Shown: in pieces, positions 52,415 to 61,726 of the stretch | Position numbering within the stretch: position 1 is the first letter of the stretch | Layout: each line of letters begins with the position of its first letter | Assembly (NCBI GenBank): GCA_963664285.2 | Contig: CAXXNX010000064.1 | Coordinates: forward strand, 1 to 64,000 | Reading direction: 5' to 3' | From: JAJCYL01 sp963664285 | GTDB lineage: Bacteria > Bacteroidota > Bacteroidia > Cytophagales > Cyclobacteriaceae | DNA length: 64,000 nt | Translations under genes and position numbers: made by a program | The notes under the pieces: generated by a model | Told to the model about the DNA's origin: nothing | The model's input: only the letters and a program-made list of their open reading frames with translations | Databases searched by the model: none

Positions 52415-52493
52415 TAATTAACAAGTTAAGGAATTGAGATTCTTCGCTTTGCTCTGAAAAAGGAGCTTTTGAGACGGCCTCTTACTACTACTC

Positions 52494-53447
52494 ATGCAGA
52501 TCTATTACAGACAACAAATATGTTTTATATTTCTTTTTCTCCTGGTGCTGGCCAGTAGCGCCCAGCACCTGTACCAGAAACCCAAACCACTCAGACCTAA
52601 GCAAGAATTGGAGAAGATTATCGGTGAAGTTTCTGCCCAATCTGTTTCAAGACCAATTCAGGTGGTGTGGGTCTATGGTTATGATGAGCATCATATTGCC
52701 GGGGCTCATGATTATGTAAAAGTCAAAGACCTTATGACAGGTATGCTGCAAGACATACCGAATGTGACAGTGGATGCGGCTTTTGAATTTCCCTCTGCTC
52801 AGCAATTTGAAACAGCCGACCTGCTGGTGATGTACCTCCATCTGCCACAATTGAAAAAAAAGCAATTTGAATCGTTGAAAAATTATGTTAAAAACGGTGG
52901 CGGAATAGTTTCCCTGCATGAAACGGCCATTATGCGTCCGGCATCAAAAGGTAAGTTGCTGAGTGAATGCCTGGGATCTGCCTGGAACGAAGGCACCTCA
53001 AAATGGGGTGCTATTTTCGACGAGATTAACATTGACAATAAGCATGCGGTGTTCAGGGGATTTCCCGAGACCCTCACCATTTCGGACGAATTTTACTGGG
53101 ATCTCTACCAGGAAGAGGCGATGAAAATATTGGGATCGGTGCGGACCGGGCCTGATGAAGACAGTGATGGTCCAGTGGCTGAGGAGCTCCTTTCTAAGAC
53201 TGAGTCACCAGTTTTCTGGACTTATGAATTAGGCAAGGGAAAAGTATTCGGGACCACAACCGGCCACCATACCTTCACCTATTATGATCCTGAATTCCGT
53301 ATCATTCTCTTTCGTGCCATGGCCTGGGTCGTTAATGAGCAGCCAGACCCTTTTATGCCGTTGGTTTTTGAAGGGATCACCGATGACAATGGAATGGTGG
53401 GAATTACGGAAGATCTGAGGAACTGGATAGGCAAGAGAAGGAAATAG
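52494..53447 (+). CDS. ThuA-like domain protein (2), secreted
   Basis: The 317-aa protein has a signal peptide (CFIFLFLLVLASSAQ). The ThuA-like core includes IQVVWVYGYDEHHIAGAHDY, LLVMYLHLPQLKKKQFESL, YVKNGGGIVSLHETAIM and LGKGKVFGTTTGHHTFTYYD. It differs strongly from the ThuA protein at 49177, so the two are distinct subfamilies. The element between them now separates this gene from the upstream operon. Confidence 0.8.
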   Translation: MQIYYRQQICFIFLFLLVLASSAQHLYQKPKPLRPKQELEKIIGEVSAQSVSRPIQVVWVYGYDEHHIAGAHDYVKVKDLMTGMLQDIPNVTVDAAFEFPSAQQFETADLLVMYLHLPQLKKKQFESLKNYVKNGGGIVSLHETAIMRPASKGKLLSECLGSAWNEGTSKWGAIFDEINIDNKHAVFRGFPETLTISDEFYWDLYQEEAMKILGSVRTGPDEDSDGPVAEELLSKTESPVFWTYELGKGKVFGTTTGHHTFTYYDPEFRIILFRAMAWVVNEQPDPFMPLVFEGITDDNGMVGITEDLRNWIGKRRK

Positions 53448-53471
53448 GTACTGTTTATAAAGGTTAATATA

Positions 53472-53549
53472 ATGCGGAGGATTACAACTTTCTTACTGCT
53501 GTCATCAGTAATTTATTATTCTTGTGAAAAAGATATAGAAGGTATTTGA
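53472..53549 (+). pseudogene. 25-residue lipoprotein signal remnant
   Basis: ATG 53472 gives MRRITTFLLLSSVIYYSCEK and then DIEGI before TGA. A lipoprotein signal with cysteine at 18 has no mature protein behind it, so this is probably the start of a deleted gene. Confidence 0.3.
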
Positions 53550-53563
53550 AAAACGCACTTGAT

Positions 53564-55103
53564 ATGAAGAAGAGGCCCCTAATACCATGTTGCAGTAATC
53601 TGATAGCGCTACTTATTGTCACTGCGATCTTAATAGGGTGTAGTTCTCCTCCTCAAACTGCTCTGCAAAGACCGAATATTCTCTTTATCATGTCCGATGA
53701 CCATGCTTCGCAAGGTATTGGAGTTTACAGTTCTCTACTGAAAGACATCACCAATACACCAAACATTGACCGGATTGCTCAGGAAGGAATGAAATTTGAA
53801 AACTGCTTTGTGACCAATTCAATTTGCACACCCAGTCGGGCCACAATTTTAACAGGGAAATACGGCCATGTGAATGGGTGTCAGATTTTGGATCAAACAT
53901 TTGACACCTCACAGCAAACTTTCCCGGAAATATTTCAAGAATCCGGCTATTACACCTCAGTGGTTGGTAAGTGGCATCTTGGAGCTGAACCTAAGGGCTT
54001 TGACTATTATAACGTATTGCCCCAGCAGGGTAGGTATTTTGACCCCTTCTTTAAAGAAAAGGGCAAGGAATGGGCCGATGGAGTTAAAGGCGGGAATGAG
54101 TATATCGGCTATGTCACTGATGTGATCACAGACCTGGCCATAAAAACCCTTGATGATCGACCTAAAGACAAACCTTTTATGATGTTGTTACAGCATAAGG
54201 GGCCGCATGATATGTGGAATTATCCGAAAAAATACGACGATCTGTATGAAAATGAGAGATTGCCGGAACCTCCGAATTTGCAGGAGAATTATGAAGACCG
54301 CAAATCGTTGGCATTTAATGAATATAAATTAGGAAGTGCTGATTTTCAGGGTTATTGGGGCAATCATGTTAAACACTTAACAGGTGATGAAGAGATACAG
54401 GCAGGCTACTACCAGGTTTTCCTCAAGTGGTTTTTACGTTGTGCCCAGTCAGTGGATGAGAATGTGGGGAGGGATCTTGCACTATTTGGATAAAAATGGA
54501 TTAGCGGAAAACACCATAGTTATCTACACTTCTGATCAAGGTGCCTTTTTGGGTGAACACGGATTGTGGGATAAGCGCCTGATGTATGAAGAATCCATTC
54601 GGATGCCCTTTTTGGTCAGGTATCCAGGTGTTACAAAGCCAGGTGCAATCAACGACAATATAATCACCAACCTCGATTTTGCTCCCACATTATTGGACTT
54701 AGCTGGTATAAACGTTCCGGAGGACATTCAGGGCCAAAGTTTTAAGGCCATGTTTGCGGGGGATGATCCTCAAGATTGGCCGAATGCTTTGTATTACCAT
54801 TATGCCCAACCGGGGACGCCCCCTGCCCATCTAGGTATAAGAACAGACACTCATAAGCTGATCTACTATTATGGATTGGCAGGGGAGATTAAAATGGAAT
54901 CTGGAGAAGTGCTTCAATCAGAGGGACAGCCTTATTGGGAACTCTATGATATTCAAAATGATCCCACTGAAATGAATAACCTTTATGACGACCCGAATTA
55001 TGCGTCTACTCGGGAGAATTTAATAGAACAGCTTAAGACGATCATGGAATATTATGACGAAGACATCGAGCGCTATAAGAACCTTGTGAAAGCGGGATTG
55101 TAG
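53564..55103 (+). pseudogene. Sulfatase 2 (formylglycine type), one frameshift
   Basis: From ATG 53564 a lipoprotein signal reads MKKRPLIPCCSNLIALLIVT and AILIGCSS. The catalytic site is CTPSRATILTGKYGH (C88, becoming formylglycine), and the metal-binding start is NILFIMSDDHASQG. HKGPHDMWNYPKK, TSDQGAFLGEHGLWDKR and YWELYDIQNDPTEMNNLYDD follow. An extra G in GGGGAGGGATCTTG near 54474 shifts VDENVGRILHYLD into another frame. Apart from that base the gene is complete (about 510 aa). It shares the fold order of sulfatase 1 but lacks its inserted domain. Confidence 0.82.
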
Positions 55104-55173
55104 AATAAATAATTAAATTTCAGAATTTCAGGATAATGAATTATTGATTTAAAATTTAAAAAAGAGCCTCATC

Positions 55174-57461
55174 ATGAGAAGTACCAAATGGATTATACAA
55201 TTATCAGTAATAATGGCATCTGCATTCATTGTGGGTTTTAATCAAATGCTGAATAATTATAAGTTTTCTCTTTTACCGGATGACCCACCGGAAGTCCTTA
55301 TCGAAGGAGCTGAGCTTACGCTTTTAGCCAAAGAGCCGGAAATTGTTACTCCAACCGGTGTTCAGGTAGACGATCAAAATCGGATCTGGGTAATAGAGAA
55401 TCACACGCATCTGCGACAGGATGACTATCCCGGACCTAAAGTGGACAGAATACTTGTTTTCGAAGGATATATCGATTCATCAGGTAAAAAGAAGGTCACT
55501 GAGTTTGCCACCGACTTTACCGATGGCATGTCTCTTTCTCTTACTCGTGAAGGTAAAGTACTGGTCACCACAAGGGCATCCATTATTGAATTTACGGATC
55601 GAGATGGTGACAATGTCGCTGATGAGCGTAAGACTCTTATTTCTTTGGAAACAGAAGAGAAGTTTCCTCATAATGGCATGTCGGGACTTACCCTAAGTCC
55701 TGATGGTAAGATGTATTTTCAATGCGGAGAAAACTTCGGAGCATATTATACAATCACCGGATCAGATGGCACAAGTTTTATTGGAAAAGAAAGAGAAGGT
55801 GGGAGCCTTTATCGATGCGATGTTGATGGTAAAAACCTGGAAAGAATTGGTACGGCCATTTGGAACTGTTTTGCCATGACTTTCGATCCTTTCGGTAACA
55901 TTTTTGCGGTTGAGAATGATCCTGATTCAAGACCGCCTTGTCGCCTTTTACACATAGTCAAGGGAGGTAATTACGGATTCCAATTTCAGCATGGTCGCGA
56001 TGGGCTCAGCCCAATTTTGGGATTTAACCTCCTGGTTCGGACAGATTCCCGGTACACTTCCAATGGTTGCAGGCGTCAGGCACGGGAGAAGCACCTAGCG
56101 GAATTTTGCATTACAACCTGGACAAGTTAGGCGATTCTAATAATGGTGCTCTGTTAGTGACAGCCTTGGGAGACAATGAGATTCAAAGCTTCAAACTAAA
56201 TGAAAAGGGAAGTTCATTCGTTGCCGAACTGATTTTAATGACACAGTCTTCTCTTTCAACTCCTCTACATAACGGTCTACAAACCATTGACTCATCTGGT
56301 AGATCAGACTCCGATCGGCCTTGTTTTCAAATCGACTTAAAGTAGGCTGGGAACATAATCCGCTATCTAGTACTTTACGGATCACCGGATCCTCTCGGAG
56401 TTTTTGTTCGTCATTGCAATCCTGATAGCCCTGCATCATTAAAAACACCCGTTGGCGAAGCATTTCTTCATAAGTGTATTCGATAAAAAAGGGGTTTCGA
56501 TAGTCAGGAATCAGTGCGGCGAAGCTTTTTAATAGACCAGTCTTTCTCTCTACTTTTTCACTTAACAATATCGCTCCGTCTGAGCTAATCGCTGATGCTG
56601 AAAAATCAAATTTAAAAGCTTGTTTTCCTCGATAAAATACGGTATCTTTTTCCTTATATTCAGGCATAAATTAATTGCTTATTTTGTTGTCTAACTATCT
56701 CAATATAAGCAATTTATGCCTGTTTTTTATACTATGAATTTTTCGGGTTAACCTCCTGGTTCGGACAGATTCCCGGTACACTTCCTGTTGCAGGCGTGGG
56801 AGAAGCACCTAGCGGAATTTTGCATTACAACCTGGACAAGTTAGGCGATTCTAATAATGGTGCTCTGTTAGTGACAGCCTTGGGAGACAATGAGATTCAA
56901 AGCTTCAAACTAAATGTTCATTCGTTGCTGAACCACAGACTATCGTCATCAAGGAATTTCTATCCTGTTGGACTGGCCGTTGATAATAGAGGAGGCGTGA
57001 TTGCCACAGATTGGGCGAGCGTATCTTACGCTGTTCATGGCAAAGGGCGAATTTGGAGAATATCGAATCCTGAGAAAGATGAAAAGATCGAGCGCCTTTC
57101 TTCCTTTAAGAATCCTTCGAAGAAAGACTTACTTGGTTTACTTAACTCACCGGATTTTCGTATCAGGTCGGAGACTGCGGACTTTATCTTTTCCAAACGC
57201 AGAGTTAAACCAATGGATTATTTTCAATCGGAAGATCTTGGTGATCATGGCAAGATGGATATTATTTGGTCAGCCCAACTAAACAATCATGAAAGCCTGT
57301 CCGATTTGCTGGAGTCAGGCACTAAGGAAGAAAATAGCTTGCTTAGATCTGCCGCAGTCAGGATGATGGTGGACAAGAAAATTGTTTCGGAAGAGCAGTT
57401 TTTCATTGAATTAATTGGAAAAGATGCTTCTCCATATGTGATTCGAGAGGCTATTTATGGC
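55174..57461 (+). pseudogene. PVC-type membrane-bound dehydrogenase, duplicated inside and truncated by IS1380
   Basis: The N-terminus (SVIMASAFIVGFNQM) is a signal anchor. The propeller follows: TPTGVQVDDQNRIWVIENHT, FPHNGMSGLTLSPDGKMYFQ and AIWNCFAMTFDPFGNIFAVE. About 200 bp of the gene then occurs twice (56026-56243 and 56748-56945), with an IS1380 fragment between. After it the gene continues GLAVDNRGGVIATDW and a helical repeat part (SPDFRIRSETADFIF). It is cut at 57465 by IS1380 copy G, so the usual C-terminal haem domain is missing. The family is common in Planctomycetes and Verrucomicrobia. Confidence 0.72.
56244..56747 (-). mobile_element. IS1380 copy H, truncated (504 bp)
   Basis: Only the transposase-start end remains: outer end CGGG at 56744-56747 followed by TTAA, and codons for the first ~140 residues from 56667. 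The other edge stops at CAGTCTTCTC inside the gene. Four bases are also missing near the leader (TTTTTTATACTATG against TTTTTTATTGTCTACTATG). Confidence 0.85.
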
Positions 57462-57465
57462 TTAA

Positions 57466-59085
57466 CCCGCATTATTCATAGGCCACCAATTTTGGGATTA
57501 ATAATGGGTTGCTAACTATTTTTGATTGGAGTGTATGTATTAATTTGAAGATCAACCAGGTTTCTGGATTTCAAAGGACATTAGAGCGTTTTTTTGTTAG
57601 AATTTTTCAATTTTCAGTCAAAGCTCTATTGTGTTCTTATGGAAGAACATTTTTTTGATTAAACTAAACTGTTTAACTGATCGGTCAGTTCACCGTAAGC
57701 AAATCGCCCAGCAGGTATTGATATCTAAAGGCTCTTGAGAATTGTATTGTCAATGATCTTTTCCTTTCTTTCAGGCACGCCCTAACCTTCATCAGGTAAA
57801 GCCGGATATTGTCCACTTGCCATCGTTTAGCAAAGTGGTGTTTTGTTTTGGCAATTAATAATTTAATCTGCCGGAACATTTCATAACAGAGGGTAGCGAT
57901 GATTAAACGCATGAAATTGGCCAGTAGCGATGACAGGAAAGCCGGTCGGAATAAGTCATGTTTTTGAGTTCCTTTATTCGATTTTCACTGGCATCACCTC
58001 GCTTGACATAAAAATCAAAGTAAATCTGTTGAGCGGTCATCGCTTCAAAGTTGCTCACAAAGTAACGGACATTCATTCCTTTTCCGGTAGACTCCACTTT
58101 GGCGTACAGCTTTTCAGAACGATCCCAGCTTTTGGCCTGGTAAGTAAACGGGCCAACAAACTCTTGATGTTTGATGATTTTTGAAGCATATTCCTTTTTC
58201 ACTTCAATGATAGTCTGTTTGGTAAAAGTCTTTAAAACTTCATTACTACTAATACCTAAACAAAATTGAAGGTCAAACTGCTTAGCTATCCGATAAAAAG
58301 ATGCTCCTGAAAAGCCACTATCCGCTCGAATAAGGATCTTTACTGAGGGCAGTTTTTTTCTGATTTTAATGACAATCCTTTTCAATAAGGCCACAAACCA
58401 TTTGTTGGAGTGACAATTGCCCGGACGTAGTACTGGTAAAATGACCTGACCGGTGTTCCCGTCCTTAAAGAACAACTCATGGTACATAGTCTGTCCATAA
58501 TAGCCATTATACAAACTGAGTTGTTGGGATCCATGAGTAGGGTCATCGGTACCATCTACATCAATGATGATTTGACCAGTCTTCTCTTTCAACTCCTCTA
58601 CATAACGGTCTACAAACCATTGACTCATCTGGTAGATCAGACTCCGATCGGCCTTGTTTTCAAATCGACTTAAAGTAGGCTGGGAACATAATCCGCTATC
58701 TAGTACTTTACGGATCACCGGATCCTCTCGGAGTTTTTGTTCGTCATTGCAATCCTGATAGCCCTGCATCATTAAAAACACCCGTTGGCGAAGCATTTCT
58801 TCATAAGTGTATTCGATAAAAAAGGGGTTTCGATAGTCAGGAATCAGTGCGGCGAAGCTTTTTAATAGACCAGTCTTTCTCTCTACTTTTTCACTTAACA
58901 ATATCGCTCCGTCTGAGCTAATCGCTGATGCTGAAAAATCAAATTTAAAAGCTTGTTTTCCTCGATAAAATACGGTATCTTTTTCCTTATATTCAGGCAT
59001 AAATTAATTGCTTATTTTGTTGTCTAACTATCTCAATATAAGCAATTTATGCCTGTTTTTTATTGTCTACTATGAATTTTTCGGG
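57466..59085 (-). mobile_element. IS1380 copy G (right end of the composite), frameshifted
   Basis: The 1,620-bp reverse copy has TTAA at 57462-57465 and 59086-59089. The transposase (57685-59000) is broken by the missing G near 57920. It shares this deletion, and the variants giving GTTAGGGCG and GAAGTGAAAAAG, with the recipient copy's right half next to it. Confidence 0.9.
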
Positions 59086-59089
59086 TTAA

Positions 59090-60293
59090 GTCGATTTGAA
59101 AACAAGGCCGATCGGAGTCTGATCTACCAGATGAGTCAATGGTTTGTAGACCGTTATGTAGAGGAGTTGAAAGAGAAGACTGGTCAAATCATCATTGATG
59201 TAGATGGTACCGATGACCCTACTCATGGATCCCAACAACTCAGTTTGTATAATGGCTATTATGGACAGACTATGTACCATGAGTTGTTCTTTAAGGACGG
59301 GAACACCGGTCAGGTCATTTTACCAGTACTACGTCCGGGCAATTGTCACTCCAACAAATGGTTTGTGGCCTTATTGAAAAGGATTGTCATTAAAATCAGA
59401 AAAAAACTGCCCTCAGTAAAGATTCTTATTCGAGCGGATAGTGGCTTTTCAGGAGCATCTTTTTATCGGATAGCTAAGCAGTTTGACCTTCAATTTTGTT
59501 TAGGTATTAGTAGTAATGAAGTTTTAAAGACTTTTACCAAACAGACTATCATTGAAGTGAAAAAGGAATATGCTTCAAAAATCATCAAACATCAAGAGTT
59601 TGTTGGCCCGTTTACTTACCAGGCCAAAAGCTGGGATCGTTCTGAAAAGCTGTACGCCAAAGTGGAGTCTACCGGAAAAGGAATGAATGTCCGTTACTTT
59701 GTGAGCAACTTTGAAGCGATGACCGCTCAACAGATTTACTTTGATTTTTATGTCAAGCGAGGTGATGCCAGTGAAAATCGAATAAAGGAACTCAAAAACA
59801 TGACTTATTCCGACCGGCTTTCCTGTCATCGCTACTGGCCAATTTCATGCGTTTAATCATCGCTACCCTCTGTTATGAAATGTTCCGGCAGATTAAATTA
59901 TTAATTGCCAAAACAAAACACCACTTTGCTAAACGATGGCAAGTGGACAATATCCGGCTTTACCTGATGAAGGTTAGGGCGTGCCTGAAAGAAAGGAAAA
60001 GATCATTGACAATACAATTCTCAAGAGCCTTTAGATATCAATACCTGCTGGGCGATTTGCTTACGGTGAACTGACCGATCAGTTAAACAGTTTAGTTTAA
60101 TCAAAAAAATGTTCTTCCATAAGAACACAATAGAGCTTTGACTGAAAATTGAAAAATTCTAACAAAAAAACGCTCTAATGTCCTTTGAAATCCAGAAACC
60201 TGGTTGATCTTCAAATTAATACATACACTCCAATCAAAAATAGTTAGCAACCCATTATTAATCCCAAAATTGGTGGCCTATGAATAATGCGGG
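59090..60293 (+). mobile_element. IS1380 recipient copy, right part
   Basis: Starts at GTCGATTTG directly after the TTAA and runs to the normal right end CGGG at 60290-60293, then TTAA. It continues exactly the codon interrupted at 26761. The transposase also has the missing G near 59838. Confidence 0.9.
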
Positions 60294-60297
60294 TTAA

Positions 60298-61605
60298 GCT
60301 TGTTGCCATCCAAGGTCACGATTAATGGCCCAAGGAGCTTATCATTGTAGGCTCCGGTATAATCAGCTAATCCCAGGGTGGGAGAGTTGCCTTTTATTTG
60401 CCCGGATTGCCCCTCCTTTTGAAGTTCTTTGTTTTGTTTATCAAGTTCACCATACAACACGAGAAATTCCTTATTCCAATCGGTGTCACCCAAATCAAGG
60501 AACAGGTCAATAGCCTTGTACATCAACGCATATCGCAGTTCTGCATGATCGAGGTTTCCAAAGGCATAAACCCCAAAATTTAATTCCGGTATCAAGCCTA
60601 TAATGGCTGTTAATCCTGGTAAGCTGCCTGTATGAAATTGCAACTGATAGCCCTTGTAATCATGCTGGAACCAACCTAATCCATAGGTGGCCAGTTAGGT
60701 TTGGTCACTTTCCTGGTTGGATAGAATTGCCCTCGTGGAATGACGGTATAAGTATCCCACAGTTCTTTGATCCTGACCTTGGAAATGATCTGGCGGTTGT
60801 TGAACTGGCCACTGTCTAACAGCATCAGCATCCAGTTAGACATGTCATCAGAAGTGGACCATACAGAACCGGCAGGGCCGATTTTATCTGCCGAAAGGAA
60901 TGGAATGATTTCCACTTTTTCATCAACGAGGTAATGGGGTCTGGCAAAATCAGATTCGCCAGTCAGGCCTGAATACATGGCTCTTGAATTGCTCATACCC
61001 AATGGGTCGAAGATGCGTTCCTTGATAAAATCCTTCCAGGGTTGACCACTCACTTTCTCAATCACCATCCCCGCTACCAGGTACATGATGTTTTGGTATG
61101 TGTAATCTCCTCGTAGGGGATAGTAGGGCTTCAAGTACTTCAACCTTCTAACAATCTCTTCTGAAGAGATATCATTCAGGGACCAGAGAAAATCTGCATT
61201 TCCGAGCCCGGCCCTGTGGGATAATAAATCTATGATGGTCACATCTCTTGTTACGTAGGCATCGTACAATTGAAACTCAGGATAATGATCAATTACCTTG
61301 TCGTCCCAACCCAACTTTTCTTCATCAACAAGAATGGCTAGAGCCAGAGCGGTCATGGCTTTGGTAGTGGAGCCAATCATAAATCGTGATGAAGAGGTAG
61401 CGGGATTTTTCGATTCAATATCAATGACACCATAACCTTTACTGAAGAGCTTTTTGCCATCTTTTACTACGGCAATAGAGAGACCTGGTACTTTCCATTC
61501 TTTTATGCCTTGCTTCACATAAGCATCAAGTGTTTTAATATCATCCGTATGCTGCGCATTTACAAGAAAGGGGAGAAGTAAGAGTAAAAGTGGGAGTTTT
61601 TTCAT
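60298..61605 (-). pseudogene. Serine hydrolase (class C beta-lactamase/CubicO-like), frameshifted and 3'-truncated
   Basis: The signal peptide is MKKLPLLLLLLPFLVNAQ. The class C active site is present: STTK (S79, K82), YQN at 170-172 and HTGSLPG in the later frame. A one-base shift near 60680 (PNWPPMD, then WLATYGLGWFQ) breaks the frame. The C-terminal domain ends at LIVTLDGNKL, where the recipient IS1380 copy begins. Such periplasmic CubicO-type enzymes hydrolyse peptides or esters. The missing tail is not found on the other side of the IS. Confidence 0.78.
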
Positions 61606-61699
61606 GAGTTAAATGTTGTCGTAAAACTGTAAAGAATCCAGGTGATTAATCAAAATAGAAACATCTTCTTACTGCTGTTAAAGATCGGAATTAAACGAC

Positions 61700-61707
61700 T
61701 ACCTTTG
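61700..61707 (+). promoter_or_regulatory. Bacteroidota-type -7 promoter element before typA
   Basis: TACCTTTG fits the TAnnTTTG consensus and lies 19 bases before the typA ATG. No perfect -33 TTG is seen at the usual distance. Confidence 0.4.
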
Positions 61708-61726
61708 CAGCAAAATTGATAGCCGT

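Larger units (their letters stand above)
50321..52483. repeat. 135-bp inverted-repeat element, interrupted by ISNCY copy 2
   Basis: AAGAGGCCGTCTCAAAAGC (50321-50339) and its exact reverse complement (52465-52483) form perfect 19-bp inverted ends. Without the ISNCY insertion and one TAATTA the unit would be 135 bp, lying between the two ThuA genes. It has no coding content and is unrelated to the 162-bp MITE. Confidence 0.6.
26762..59085. mobile_element. Putative 32.3-kb IS1380 composite transposon carrying a glycan-catabolism cargo
   Basis: The left boundary is a forward IS1380 copy (26762-29463) and the right boundary a reverse copy (57466-59085), so the same IS end, CCCGAAAAATTC, is outermost on both sides. 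TTAA flanks the whole segment (26758-26761 and 59086-59089). Removing the segment and one TTAA restores the recipient transposase without a gap. A simple inversion between IS copies would put the right half of the recipient in the opposite orientation, which is not seen. The genes at both inner edges are truncated, as expected if the IS copies had first landed inside them elsewhere. Confidence 0.75.

Noticed and set aside
42437..55103. A canonical polysaccharide utilisation locus
   Set aside because: No SusC or SusD homologue, no glycoside hydrolase or lyase, and no hybrid two-component regulator was found.
26762..59085. A simple inversion between two IS1380 copies as the cause of the split recipient copy
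   Set aside because: An inversion would leave the two recipient halves in opposite orientations. They are in the same orientation and share a TTAA duplication.
59008..59856. A 282-aa fusion starting MLILLSNYLNISNLCLFF
   Set aside because: The N-terminus is the IS1380 leader read antisense, joined by chance to the recipient transposase half. The same leader peptide appears at 7599, 19761, 26423 and 44008.
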